64,000 nucleotides of DNA. It comes from Amycolatopsis pretoriensis (GTDB lineage: Bacteria; Actinomycetota; Actinomycetes; Mycobacteriales; Pseudonocardiaceae). Positions 1-8,469 of the stretch are shown here, piece after piece (positions within the stretch are counted from its first letter, which is position 1; each line of letters starts with the position of its first letter). Below the pieces are notes generated by a model that searched no databases, was not told the origin of the DNA, and saw nothing but the letters and a program-made list of their open reading frames with translations. The stretch covers positions 1 to 64,000 of the forward strand of contig NZ_FNUJ01000008.1 of NCBI RefSeq assembly GCF_900107925.1, in the 5' to 3' direction. Both the position numbers and the translations under genes were made by a program.

Positions 1-91
1 ATCCCCACCCGAAAGTGGTTCAGCGTTCGACTTGCATGTGTTAAGCACGCCGCCAGCGTTCGTCCTGAGCCAGGATCAAACTCTCCAACAA
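1..91 (-). rRNA. 16S rRNA gene, 5' end only
   Basis: Read on the minus strand, positions 83 to 65 give GAGTTTGATCCTGGCTCAG, the near-universal sequence at the start of bacterial 16S rRNA. It is followed by the usual GACGAACGCTGGCGGCGTGC and AACACATGCAAGTCGAACG blocks. Aligning to the E. coli numbering puts the mature 5' end near position 91. The gene runs left out of the window, so only about 90 of roughly 1,500 bases are present. Confidence 0.97.
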
Positions 92-442
92 TGAAAGTTT
101 AATCGAGGCAATGTTAATGCTCTCAAAGGAACCTCATACGAGGTTATATTTAAGCTCTACTGGCTTAGTTCACTAGCACACTGTTGAGTTCTCAAGCAAC
201 ACACTTCGGACCGCCGCGCCGCGAAGCGCCTTGGTCTTCGGCTTTTGTTTCAAGCTTTGTTCCAGGGATACCACCCTGGTTCGGGACCACCCACTCTACC
301 ACGATCGTGGGAGCTTGGTTCGTGTTCCCGGCGGCCACCCGGTTTCCCTGGCGACTTGGAGAACTTTACATGCCCCCGAAACCCCCTTGCACAGGGGGGT
401 CCCTTTTATCGCGCCAGGCCGCTGACCTGCACCGATCGACGA
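92..442 (-). promoter_or_regulatory. rRNA operon leader and promoter region
   Basis: This 350-base stretch has no gene. On the minus strand it holds TTGAGAACTCAACA (195-182), the box typical of actinobacterial pre-rRNA leaders, thought to act in antitermination and in RNase III processing of the 16S precursor. The 120 bases next to the 16S gene are clearly AT-richer than the rest of the window. Further upstream are a 12-base palindrome (CCACGATCGTGG, about 299-310) and a dyad CCAGGG/CCCTGG (262-279). A TAGAGT hexamer on the minus strand is a possible -10 box, but no good -35 partner is visible, so the promoter itself is not fixed. Confidence 0.7.
381..400 (-). terminator. Small hairpin after the LtrA-like gene
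   Basis: A 6-bp stem, ACCCCC with GGGGGT, and an 8-base loop lie 43 bases past the stop of the LtrA-like gene, upstream of the rRNA leader. There is no U-tract on the minus strand. It could separate the LtrA transcript from the rRNA operon. The stem is short, so the call is tentative. Confidence 0.35.
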
Positions 443-1636
443 TCAAGCCGGCTGGGGCTCCCCGTGGGTCGCGACGACCGTCAGCGCGACGAGCGCGGCC
501 GTCAGCACCGCGGCGACGTGGATGGGCGCCGGCGTGAACGAAGCCGCCAGGACGAGCACCGCCGTCACCGGGAAGCCGATGGCGATCGGCCGGCACTCGT
601 TGGTCGGCCCGATGTGCAGCAGCCACACGCTCAGCAGGAAGACCGCGACCGGGATCGTGGTCGGCAACGCGGCGGCCACCCCGCCGAGGTGCAGCGTCCC
701 CGTGTCGTACGCGACCGCCACTTCGAGCCCCGCCCCGACCGCCGCGATGGAGGCGAAGATCAGGTAGTGGCCGTAGCCCCAGCTCATCGACGTGAACATC
801 GTCGGCCGGCGGACGAGCCGCGCGTGCCCCGGGCGGTCGAAGTACAGCCACCACATGGAGAACACGAGCACCAGCCCGGCCGCGGCCAGCGAGACGAGCG
901 CGCCGGTGTGCCCCGGCTCCGCGGCGCCCTCCTTGATCGCGTTCGTCGCACCGAGGATCACTTCGCCGAGGACGATCAGGGTGAACAGGCCGTACCGCTC
1001 GGCGATGTGGTGCGGGTGCCACGTGGTCCCGTGCCGGCGCTCCGCCCAGATCGGCACGGCCATCTCCAGCACCGCGAACACGACGAAGGCGACAACCCGC
1101 ACCCCCTGCGGCAGCCACTGGTACGAAACCCACAGCACCTGGACCACCGAGATCCCGGCGGCGTAGCGCAGCGCCGTGGGCCGGCACCGCGGGTCCGACC
1201 GCGCGGCCCGCAGCCACTGGAACACCATCGCCAGCCGCATCAGCACGTAGCCGACGACCATCAGCCGGAAGTCGCCCTCGAACGCGCTCGACACCGCCGC
1301 CGCGACGGTCAGCCCGCCGGCGATCTGCACGAGCGTGGCCAGCCGGTACGGGACGTCGTCGGTGTCGAACGCCGAGGCGAACCAGCTGAAGTTCAGCCAG
1401 CCCCACCAGATCGCGAAGAACACCATGGCGAACGACGAGACGCCGTGCGCGGCGTGGCCCTCGGCCAGCGCGTGGTGCAGCGACGCCCCGGCCTGGCCGA
1501 CGGCGACCACGAAGCAGAGGTCGAACAGCAGTTCCAAGGGGGTCGCGACGCGGTGGTGCTCACCGCTGTCGCGCGAGCGCATCGGCCGGTACCACACCCG
1601 GAGCCGGCTCTCCGGCCGCGACGGCTGCTGGGTCAT
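443..1636 (-). CDS. Low temperature requirement protein A (LtrA) family membrane protein
   Basis: A 397-residue, mostly hydrophobic protein with about ten membrane segments. It carries the family pattern: an N-terminal TPLELLFDLCFVVAV stretch (around residues 32-46) and a central HIAERYGLFTLIVLGE block (about 210-225). This matches the LtrA family (named for a Listeria gene needed for growth in the cold), whose biochemical role is not established. ATG 1636 is preceded by GGGAG at good spacing. It is a single gene, downstream of an exporter on the same strand but 419 bases away. Confidence 0.85.
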   Translation of the reverse strand: MTQQPSRPESRLRVWYRPMRSRDSGEHHRVATPLELLFDLCFVVAVGQAGASLHHALAEGHAAHGVSSFAMVFFAIWWGWLNFSWFASAFDTDDVPYRLATLVQIAGGLTVAAAVSSAFEGDFRLMVVGYVLMRLAMVFQWLRAARSDPRCRPTALRYAAGISVVQVLWVSYQWLPQGVRVVAFVVFAVLEMAVPIWAERRHGTTWHPHHIAERYGLFTLIVLGEVILGATNAIKEGAAEPGHTGALVSLAAAGLVLVFSMWWLYFDRPGHARLVRRPTMFTSMSWGYGHYLIFASIAAVGAGLEVAVAYDTGTLHLGGVAAALPTTIPVAVFLLSVWLLHIGPTNECRPIAIGFPVTAVLVLAASFTPAPIHVAAVLTAALVALTVVATHGEPQPA

Positions 1637-2055
1637 CGAAGCTCCCGGTCTCGTGCCTGTCGGACGCGGTCATCCCAACATGATCACGAGCGCGGTGGAA
1701 GCACGACACGAAGAACGGGCGGGCCCGGTTCCCCCTCACCCGGGCCCGCCCGCTGCCGTCACGCGCCGGCGGCTGCCGATGGGCATCCCTTCCGCGACTG
1801 CCGGACGGTCCCCCGCGGACGCCGACACTCACTGGACGGAAGGTGACCGAGTGTGTCCATTCCCTCGAACTCCGGACGCCTCGATCGCTCGGGCCGGTCA
1901 CCCCATCCCCGGGTGGCCGACCGATTGCCACTGTCGGTAGCCGAAGCCGCGCAGTGAAGGCTCCATAAGATCTACCCGGTTGCTCTGCGTAGCACCAGTG
2001 TCTTTCCGTGCTCGTCACTCGTTTGGAGCATCGCGAATCTGCGGAAAGTAGTGTC
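1637..2055. other. Gene-free spacer between the exporter and the LtrA-like gene
   Basis: No convincing coding region was seen on either strand. It contains one very strong GC hairpin (1716-1752, listed separately) and presumably the LtrA promoter. A 16-codon reading frame on the minus strand (MPIGSRRR...), starting near 1790 and running into the hairpin, has a start codon after GGAAGGG, but there is nothing to show that it is translated. Confidence 0.5.
1716..1752 (-). terminator. Strong GC hairpin downstream of the DHA2 exporter
   Basis: Perfect 13-bp inverted repeat, CGGGCGGGCCCGG (1716-1728) with its complement at 1740-1752, and an 11-base loop. It lies about 300 bases past the exporter stop and 80 bases before the LtrA start, all on the minus strand. 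There is no U-tract, as is common for actinobacterial terminators. It could also be an attenuator for the LtrA gene. Confidence 0.55.
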
Positions 2056-3537
2056 CTAGCCCCGTTGGACGTCCGCGGCGGACGTCTCGGACCGCCGGTC
2101 GTCGCTGTCGCGGTCGGAAGTCTGCGCACGGTGGCGCCGCGCCCGCAGTTCGGCGATCGCGAGGGCCAGCGCGGCGCACGTCAGACCGGCCGCGCAGCAC
2201 AGCGCGACGGTGAGCGCGAGCGGGTAGTCCGTCGCCGTGCCGACGACCGCGCCGAACACCGACGCGAGCACGGCGGTGCCGATGGCCGTGCCGATCCGCT
2301 GCCCGGTCTGCAGCGCGCCGCCGGCGACCCCCGCCATCCGGACCGGCACGCACTCGAGCGTCAACGTCGTGTTCGGCGAGATCACCATGCCGCCGCCCAC
2401 CCCGGCGAACACCAGCGGCAGTGCGAACGCCCACCCCGAAGCCGACGGCGGGACGACCTCGGCGAGCAGCGCCACCGCCAGCAGGCCCAGCGCGACCATG
2501 GCCAGGCCGGTGACGGTCAGCCGCCGGCCGTACGTCGGCACGAGCCGCCCGGCGACGGCCGCGGACACCGCCGAGCCGATCGCGAACGGCGTCACCGACA
2601 GGCCCGACTGCAGCGGTGTGTAGTGCAGGCCCTGCTGGAAGTACATCGCGAAGACCAGCCAGATGCCGGCGAACCCGCAGAAGTAGAGCGCGCCGACCGA
2701 CGCCCCGGCGGCGTAGCCCGGCGTGCCGGTGAACAGCCGGGTGTCCAGCAGCGGCGACCGGCCGTGCCGCACCACCCGCCGCTCCCAGCGCACGAACGCG
2801 AACCCGAACACCGCGGCGACGAGGAAGAGCCACCACAGCTGCGCGAAGCCGCCGCTGTCGGAGTCGATGACCGGCAGCAGCACGCTGAGGACGGCGACCG
2901 CGAGCAGCGCGATGCCGACGAAGTCGATTTCCGACCGGACCTTGATCCGCTTCTTCTCGCTGCGCGGCAGCAGCCGCAGGGCCAGCGCGAACGCGAGGAC
3001 GCCGATCGGGACGTTGACGTAGAACACCCAGCGCCAGCCGTCCTCGGCGCCGAACACGGCGAGGATCGCGCCGCCGAGGATCGGGCCGACCGCCGTCGAG
3101 ATCCCGACGACCGCGCCGAACATCCCGAACGCGCGGCCGCGCTCGGCGCCGCGGAAGAGGTCCTGGATCAGGCCGGTGTTCTGCGGGGTGAGCATGCCCG
3201 CCGCGACACCTTGCGCCAGCCGCGCGATCACCAGCGTCGTCTCGTTCGGGGCCGCGCCGGCCAGCGCGCTCGTGATGACGAACGCGGCGAGGGCACCGAG
3301 GAACATGTTCCGGCGGCCGAACGCGTCGCCGAGCCGGCCGCCGGTGACCAGGACCAGGCCGAACGCCAGCGCGTAGCCGGAGACGACCCAGCGGATGCCG
3401 CCGCTGGTCGCGTGCAGCCCCGACTGCATCGACGGGAGCGCGACGTTGACGATGCTGACGTCGAGCAGGCCCATGAACCCGGCCGTCAGCGAGACGGCGA
3501 GCGCTTTCCAGCGGCGGGGGTCGGGTTCGTAAGTCAT
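2056..3537 (-). CDS. MFS drug exporter, DHA2 family (14 membrane segments)
   Basis: A 493-residue proton-driven efflux permease of the EmrB/QacA type. DHA2 hallmarks are visible: the N-terminal LDVSIVNVALPSM motif in the first helix (about residues 25-37), GGRLGDAFGRR in the loop between helices 2 and 3, and the motif C-like GPILGGAI in helix 5. Helices continue to about residue 465, followed by a charged tail. ATG 3537 was chosen because the extension to a TTG at 3549 adds only four residues; the ribosome site is weak either way. No adjacent regulator points to a substrate. Confidence 0.88.
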   Translation of the reverse strand: MTYEPDPRRWKALAVSLTAGFMGLLDVSIVNVALPSMQSGLHATSGGIRWVVSGYALAFGLVLVTGGRLGDAFGRRNMFLGALAAFVITSALAGAAPNETTLVIARLAQGVAAGMLTPQNTGLIQDLFRGAERGRAFGMFGAVVGISTAVGPILGGAILAVFGAEDGWRWVFYVNVPIGVLAFALALRLLPRSEKKRIKVRSEIDFVGIALLAVAVLSVLLPVIDSDSGGFAQLWWLFLVAAVFGFAFVRWERRVVRHGRSPLLDTRLFTGTPGYAAGASVGALYFCGFAGIWLVFAMYFQQGLHYTPLQSGLSVTPFAIGSAVSAAVAGRLVPTYGRRLTVTGLAMVALGLLAVALLAEVVPPSASGWAFALPLVFAGVGGGMVISPNTTLTLECVPVRMAGVAGGALQTGQRIGTAIGTAVLASVFGAVVGTATDYPLALTVALCCAAGLTCAALALAIAELRARRHRAQTSDRDSDDRRSETSAADVQRG

Positions 3538-3556
3538 CCTGCCCAGCAAACACGAA

Positions 3557-3594
3557 GGGCGGGATCCGCGCGCGCTGTCGCCGCGGTCCCGCCC
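3557..3594 (-). terminator. Terminator after dnaE1
   Basis: The arms GGGCGGGA (3557-3564) and TCCCGCCC (3587-3594) pair, with additional CGCG pairing inside. The hairpin sits in the 70-base gap between the dnaE1 stop and the exporter start, both on the minus strand, so it most likely ends the dnaE1 transcript. Confidence 0.6.
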
Positions 3595-3607
3595 GTTTCG
3601 TGCCGTA

Positions 3608-6600
3608 TTAAGTGCTCGCGGTGATGCCGCGGATGCCCTTCAGCTCGCCGATCAGCATGGAGCTGACCTTGACCGGGTAGTCGTAGAGCGCGAAGACCGT
3701 CTGGTTCCGGCCCACCAGCTTGAGGTGCACCGGGGTTTCGCCCTTGTGGGCGAGCAGCGTGGACCGCAGCTCGCTGACCACCGACTGGTCGATCTTCTCC
3801 GCCGCGGCCAGCAGGACCAGCGGGGGTTCGTCGTCGCCGTTGCCGGTGCCGACCTCGGACAGGTCGAGCGTCGCGAGGCCGCCGCCGAAGACCGACATCT
3901 TGTCTTCGCGCCAGTTGACCCGGCCCTTGACCAGCACGGCGTTGTCTTCGATCAGCTCACTCGCGAAGAGCGCGTACGACTTCGGGAAGAAGAGCACCTC
4001 GAGCGAGGCGTCCATGTCCTCGACCGTGCAGATCGCCCAGGGCTCGCCCTTCTTGTTGACCCGCCGCTCCAGCGACGTGATCAGCCCGGAGATGACGATC
4101 TCGCCTTCCTTGGGCGGGTCGGCGAGGATGCCGGCGATCGGTTTCGGGGCGTGCTTGCGCAGGATCCGCTCGGCGCCGTCCAGCGGGTGGGCCGAGACGT
4201 ACAGGCCGAGCATCTCGCGCTCGTAGGCGAGCAGCTGCTTGCGCGGGTACTCCTCCTCGCCGAACTTCAGGTGCGCCAGCGGCGAGGACGACGGGGCCGC
4301 CTCGCCCTCGTCGCCGCCGAAGCCGAAGAGGTCGAACTGGCCCATCGCCTCTTGGCGCTTGAGCGGGACGACGGCTTCCACCGCGTCTTCGTGGACCTGG
4401 ATCATCGACAGCCGCGTGTGGCCGAGCGAGTCGAACCCGCCCGCCTTGATCAGCGACTCGATGACCCGCTTGTTGCAGGCCACGAGCTCAGACTTGTCGA
4501 GGAAGTCGGTGAAGGAGGCGTACTTCCCCTTCTCCGCGCGGGTCTTGATGATCGACTCGACGACGTTCGCGCCGACGTTGCGGACGGCACCCATGCCGAA
4601 GCGGATGTCGTCCCCGACGGCCGCGAACCGCAGGGCCGACTCGTTGACGTCCGGCGGGAGCACCTTGATGCCGAGGCGGCGGCACTCGGACAGGTAGACC
4701 GCCGACTTGTCCTTGTTGTCGCCGACCGACGTCAGCAGGGCCGCCATGTACTCGGCCGTGAAGTTCGCCTTGAGGTACGCCGTCCAGTAGGAGACCAGGC
4801 CGTACGCGGCCGCGTGGCTCTTGTTGAACGCGTAGCCGGCGAACGGGAGGATCGTGTCCCAGAGCGCCTTGACGGCCTCGGCGGAGAACCCGCCCGGGAC
4901 CAGGTCACTGGCCTTCATCCCGGCTTCGAAGCCCTCGTACTCGAGGTCGAGGACTTCCTTCTTCTTCTTGCCCATCGCGCGGCGGAGCACGTCCGCGCGA
5001 CCCATCGTGTACCCGGCCACCTTCTGGCCGATGTGCATGATCTGCTCTTGGTACACGATCAGGCCGTAGGTGTCGGCCAGGATCTCGCGCAGCGGCTCGT
5101 CGAGCTCCGGGTGGATCGGCTTGACCTTCTGCCGGTTGTTCTTCCGGTCCGCGTAGTCGTTGTGCGCGTTCATGCCCATCGGGCCGGGGCGGTACAGCGC
5201 GCCGACCGCGACGATGTCGTCGAACACCGTGGGCTCCATGCGGCGCAGCAGGTCGCGCATGGGCCCGCCGTCCAGCTGGAACACGCCGAGCGTGTCGCCG
5301 CGGGCGAGCAGCTTGTAGGTCTCCGGGTCCTCGACACCCAGCGTGTCGAGGTCGATGTCGATCCCGCGGTTGGCCTTGATGTTGTCGATCGCGTCGCCGA
5401 TGACCGTGAGGTTGCGCAGGCCCAGGAAGTCCATCTTCAGCAGGCCGATGGCCTCGCACGACGGGTAGTCCCAGCCGGTGATGATCGAGCCGTCGTCACG
5501 CTGCCAGAGCGGGATCGCGTCGGTCAGCGGGTCGCACGACATGATGACCGCGCAGGCGTGCACGCCCGCGTTGCGGATCAGGCCTTCGAGACCGCGGGCG
5601 GTCTCGAAGATCGTCTTGCACTCGTCGTCGGTCTCGACCAGCGCGCGGACCTCGGCGGCCTCGCCGTAGCGCTCGTGCTTGTTGTCGACGATGCCCGAGA
5701 GCGGGATGTCCTTCGCCATGATCGGCGGGGGCAGCGCCTTCGAGATCTTGTCGGCGATCGCGTACCCGGGCTGGCCGAAGTGGACGCGCGCGGAGTCCTT
5801 GATCGCGGCCTTGGTCTTAATGGTGCCGAAGGTGATGACCTGGGCGACCTTGTCCGAGCCGTACTTGTCGGTCGCGTACCGGATCATCTCGCCGCGCCGG
5901 CGGTCGTCGAAGTCGATGTCGATATCGGGCATCGAGACGCGCTCGGGGTTCAGGAACCGCTCGAACAGCAGCTTCTGCGGGATCGGGTCCAGGTTCGTGA
6001 TGCCGAGGACGTACGCGACGAGCGAGCCGGCGGCCGAACCACGGCCCGGGCCGACCCGGATGCCGACGCGGCGGGCGTAGCTGATGAGGTCGGCGACGAT
6101 CAGGAAGTAGGCCGGGAAGCCCTTCCCGATGATGACGTCGAGCTCCTTCTCGATCCGCTCGGGGTAGCCCTCCGGCGGGCCGCCCGGGAAGCGCCACGCC
6201 AGGCCCTTCGCGACCTCTTCGCGCAGCCAGCCGCCCTGGTCGTAGCCCTCCGGCACCTCGAAGAACGGCAGCCGGTCCTTGTGCGCGTAGACGTCTTCGT
6301 ACGACTCGATGCGCTCGGCGATCATCAGCGTCGTGTCCGCCGCGCCCGGGACCTCCTTGTCCCAGTACTCGCGCATCTCGGCAGCGGACTTGAGGTAGTA
6401 GCCGTCGCCGTCGAACTTGAACCGGGTCGGGTCGTTGAGGGTCTTGCCGGCCTGGACGCACAGCAGCGCCGAGTGCGTGTCGGCCTGGTCCTTGGTGACG
6501 TAGTGCGAGTCGTTCGTCGCCAGGGGCTTGAGGTCGAGCAGCCGGCCGACCTCGAGCAGGCCCTCGCGGACCGACCGCTCGATGGGCAAGCCGTGGTCCA

Positions 6601-7192
6601 TCAGCTCGAGGAAGAAGTTGTCGGCGCCGAAGATGTCCTTGTAGTCGGACGCGGCCTGGATCGCCGCTTCCTTCTGGCCCAGCCGCAGCCGGGTCTGCAC
6701 CTCGCCGGACGGGCAGCCGGTGGTGGCGATGATCCCGTCGTGGTTCTCGGAGATGAGCTCGCGGTCCATCCGGGGCTTGCGGTAGTAGCCCTGCATGCTG
6801 GCCAGCGAGGACAGCTTGAAGAGGTTCCGCAGGCCGGTGGCGTTCTGCGCGAGCATCGTCATGTGGGTGTACGCGCCGGCGCCCGAGACGTCGCCGCCCT
6901 CGCCCAGCTCGTCGGACCCGCGCTGGTTCGACTGTCCCCAGAAGACGGGCTTCTTGTGGAAGCGGCTCTCCGGCGCGATGTAGGCCTCGATGCCGATGAT
7001 CGGCTTGAGGCCGTGCTTCTTCGACTGCTGGTAGAACTCGTCGCCGCCGTACATGTTGCCGTGGTCGGTCATGCCGACCGCGGGCATGCCGAGCCGCGCC
7101 GCCTCCGCGAAGAGAGGAGCGATCTTCGCCGCACCGTCGAGCATCGAGTACTCGGTGTGGACGTGCAGGTGGACGAAGGAATCGTTCGACAC
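3608..7192 (-). CDS. dnaE1: DNA polymerase III alpha subunit
   Basis: The replicative polymerase catalytic subunit, 1,194 residues, typical of actinobacterial DnaE1. An N-terminal PHP domain starts with HLHVHTEYSMLDG (residues 8-20) and TDHGNMYG (42-49); its metal ligands look intact, as in mycobacterial DnaE1 where PHP is the proofreading exonuclease. The palm carries PDIDIDFDDRRR (422-433) with catalytic Asp423 and Asp425, and a third Asp in KMDFLGLRN near 585. Tandem HhH and OB-fold regions follow (the latter around ISGLITSLERRVNKKGE). The start is GTG 7192 after GGGGAGG. A minus-strand TAGGGT at 7248-7243 is a plausible -10 box. It stands alone, with a terminator behind it. Confidence 0.98.
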   Translation of the reverse strand: MSNDSFVHLHVHTEYSMLDGAAKIAPLFAEAARLGMPAVGMTDHGNMYGGDEFYQQSKKHGLKPIIGIEAYIAPESRFHKKPVFWGQSNQRGSDELGEGGDVSGAGAYTHMTMLAQNATGLRNLFKLSSLASMQGYYRKPRMDRELISENHDGIIATTGCPSGEVQTRLRLGQKEAAIQAASDYKDIFGADNFFLELMDHGLPIERSVREGLLEVGRLLDLKPLATNDSHYVTKDQADTHSALLCVQAGKTLNDPTRFKFDGDGYYLKSAAEMREYWDKEVPGAADTTLMIAERIESYEDVYAHKDRLPFFEVPEGYDQGGWLREEVAKGLAWRFPGGPPEGYPERIEKELDVIIGKGFPAYFLIVADLISYARRVGIRVGPGRGSAAGSLVAYVLGITNLDPIPQKLLFERFLNPERVSMPDIDIDFDDRRRGEMIRYATDKYGSDKVAQVITFGTIKTKAAIKDSARVHFGQPGYAIADKISKALPPPIMAKDIPLSGIVDNKHERYGEAAEVRALVETDDECKTIFETARGLEGLIRNAGVHACAVIMSCDPLTDAIPLWQRDDGSIITGWDYPSCEAIGLLKMDFLGLRNLTVIGDAIDNIKANRGIDIDLDTLGVEDPETYKLLARGDTLGVFQLDGGPMRDLLRRMEPTVFDDIVAVGALYRPGPMGMNAHNDYADRKNNRQKVKPIHPELDEPLREILADTYGLIVYQEQIMHIGQKVAGYTMGRADVLRRAMGKKKKEVLDLEYEGFEAGMKASDLVPGGFSAEAVKALWDTILPFAGYAFNKSHAAAYGLVSYWTAYLKANFTAEYMAALLTSVGDNKDKSAVYLSECRRLGIKVLPPDVNESALRFAAVGDDIRFGMGAVRNVGANVVESIIKTRAEKGKYASFTDFLDKSELVACNKRVIESLIKAGGFDSLGHTRLSMIQVHEDAVEAVVPLKRQEAMGQFDLFGFGGDEGEAAPSSSPLAHLKFGEEEYPRKQLLAYEREMLGLYVSAHPLDGAERILRKHAPKPIAGILADPPKEGEIVISGLITSLERRVNKKGEPWAICTVEDMDASLEVLFFPKSYALFASELIEDNAVLVKGRVNWREDKMSVFGGGLATLDLSEVGTGNGDDEPPLVLLAAAEKIDQSVVSELRSTLLAHKGETPVHLKLVGRNQTVFALYDYPVKVSSMLIGELKGIRGITAST

Positions 7193-7410
7193 CAGCGAAA
7201 ACCTCCCCTAGGTGAATGGGACCGGCTGCGCCCGGGTCCCTCACCCTAACCCGTGGCACCGACAGTCCTCGAACGTGCTCGCCGCCGTCGATTCTGCTCC
7301 TCGCGGGCGGTGTTCCGCCGCTGCGACGCGCCCCCCTTTCCGGGCGATGGTGATCACGGTGCGGCGGGCGGGCACCGGACGCGACCGGCCGATCACGGGC
7401 GGCGGCGGAC

Positions 7411-7463
7411 GGCATGAACGACTCGTTCATGGCTTCGGATGGCATGAACGAGTCGTTCATGCC
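7411..7463. repeat. Paired palindromic intergenic repeat, copy A
   Basis: Two 17-base units, ATGAACGACTCGTTCAT (7414-7430) and ATGAACGAGTCGTTCAT (7444-7460), are exact reverse complements of one another, and each is itself palindromic around one central base. With flanking GGC/GCC they form a larger inverted repeat that could fold into a hairpin or cruciform. Related pairs occur at 33448-33501 and 55602-55648, always between genes, so this is a dispersed repeat family and not a local operator. Confidence 0.85.
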
Positions 7464-7469
7464 ATCCGG

Positions 7470-7690
7470 CCGGGTTGGGTTGGCGGGTCTTGGAGGTCGC
7501 GCTGCCGAGCGGGCTCGGCGGGCGGTGGAGGCTTGGTGGCGGGGACTCGGCTGACGTGGCGGGGCGGGGCGACGCAGCCGGGCGGGGCGGCGCGAGCCGG
7601 CGGCGCAGTCGGGCGGGGCGGCGCAGTCTGGCGGCGCGGGCGGGCGGCGCGTGCGGGCGGCGCGGGCGGGCGGCGGGCTGGTGGGGCAAG
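7470..7690 (+). repeat. G-biased low-complexity tract with short GGGCGG(C) repeats
   Basis: About 220 bases with a pronounced G excess on the plus strand. The second half (7590-7680) is built from degenerate units of 12-18 bases ending in GGGCGGCGC. Many G-runs of three or four suggest possible G-quadruplex formation. It directly follows repeat copy A through a CCGGCCGGGTTGGG junction; a similar junction and a G-rich tract follow copy B near 33.5 kb. Confidence 0.6.
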
Positions 7691-7728
7691 AGGCCCGGTG
7701 AGGTGAGCCACAGCCGCCCTCGCTCGCG

Positions 7729-7781
7729 TTGACAGCCGCTCCTCCGCCGCCGAGCATCCCTCCCATGAACCTGTCTGACAG
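7729..7781 (+). promoter_or_regulatory. Promoter and autoregulatory operator of the asparagine operon
   Basis: TTGACA (7729-7734) is followed after 17 bases by GAGCAT (7752-7757), which would start transcription at or one base before the ATG at 7765, a leaderless message. CTGTCTGACAG (7771-7781) is a perfect palindrome around a central T and fits the GTCnGAC core bound by FadR-type GntR regulators; it would lie at about +7 to +17. The layout suggests that the first gene of the operon represses its own promoter. Confidence 0.6.
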
Positions 7782-8469
7782 CCAGACAGCCGGACAAGGT
7801 GGTCCCCGGCGGGTCAGCGCCATGGAAGCCGTCCTGGCGCACCTGCGGCAGCTCATCGAGCGCGGTGACTACCCCGTCGGCGCCAAGCTGCCCTCCGAAG
7901 CGGCCCTGAGCAGGGAATTCGAGGTCAGCCGGTCGGTCATCCGGGAAGCCCTCCGCGGCCTGCAGGCCCTCGGGATGACCGAGTCCAAGACCGGCAAGGG
8001 CACCTTCGTCACCGCGACCGGCCCGGCCGACAACCCCACCTTCGGGCCCTACTCCGCCCGTGACCTCATCGAGGTGCGCCGGCACGTCGAGATCCCCGTC
8101 GCCGGCTATGCCGCCGCCCGTCGCAGCCAGGACGACCTCGACCTGCTCGGCCACCTCCTGGACCGGATGGACGCCGAGACCGACAACACCGCCTGGGTCG
8201 CGCTCGACTCGCTCTTCCACATCACCATCGCCCAGGCCTCGGGCAACCCCGTCTTCGGGAAGGTGATCGAAGAGATCCGGGACGCGCTGGCCCGCCAGTC
8301 CGCCTTCCTCAACCAGCTCGGCGACCGGCGGCGGCAGTCGAACATCGAACACCGCGAGATCGTCACGGCCATCGCGAGCGGCGAAGAAGAACGAGCCGTC
8401 GAAGCCATGACCGCGCACCTCACGCACGTCGAAGCCACTCTCACCAGCATCGTGAACGGGGACCAGTGA
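7765..8469 (+). CDS. FadR-type GntR transcriptional regulator of the asparagine operon
   Basis: A 234-residue regulator. The N-terminal winged helix (about residues 20-88) contains GAKLPSEAALSREFEVSRSV and REALRGLQALG, the GntR signature. The C-terminal all-helical FCD ligand domain (about 100-225) has the metal-site pattern of Asp, His and His residues (EVRRHVEI, HITIAQ, EHREIV). It overlaps the asparagine permease by 4 bases and so heads the operon. ATG 7765 fits a leaderless transcript from the TTGACA promoter; ATG 7822 is an alternative. The effector is probably aspartate, asparagine or fumarate, which is inferred from the operon only. Confidence 0.9.
   Translation: MNLSDSQTAGQGGPRRVSAMEAVLAHLRQLIERGDYPVGAKLPSEAALSREFEVSRSVIREALRGLQALGMTESKTGKGTFVTATGPADNPTFGPYSARDLIEVRRHVEIPVAGYAAARRSQDDLDLLGHLLDRMDAETDNTAWVALDSLFHITIAQASGNPVFGKVIEEIRDALARQSAFLNQLGDRRRQSNIEHREIVTAIASGEEERAVEAMTAHLTHVEATLTSIVNGDQ

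Larger units (their letters stand above)
7193..7764. other. Gene-free spacer with palindromic repeat and G-rich tract
   Basis: This 570-base gap lies between divergently oriented dnaE1 and the asparagine operon. From left to right it holds the dnaE1 promoter area, a paired palindromic repeat (7411-7463), about 220 bases of strongly G-biased plus-strand sequence (7470-7690), and the promoter of the FadR-type gene (7729-7757). No open frame in it looks like a real gene; the long frames are low-complexity Ala/Arg/Gly/Pro translations of the G-rich tract. Confidence 0.75.

Noticed and set aside
245..1846. Long plus-strand frame of 533 codons opposite the LtrA gene
   Set aside because: Arg/Pro/His/Asp-rich, low-complexity translation opposite a convincing LtrA gene. 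It is an antisense shadow caused by high GC.
3725..7249. Plus-strand open frame of 1,174 codons opposite dnaE1
   Set aside because: No domain is recognisable and the composition is Val/Arg/Glu/Asp/Leu biased. It mirrors dnaE1 codons, whose motifs are all intact on the other strand.
7411..7463. Paired palindromes as a CRISPR array or phage attachment site
   Set aside because: Only two units in inverted orientation, no spacers of constant size, and no cas or integrase gene. Similar pairs occur at two other loci.
7457..7732. Ala/Arg/Pro-rich frames in the G-rich tract as a possible small gene
   Set aside because: All frames give low-complexity repeats, with no ribosome site, and the repeat period is irregular.
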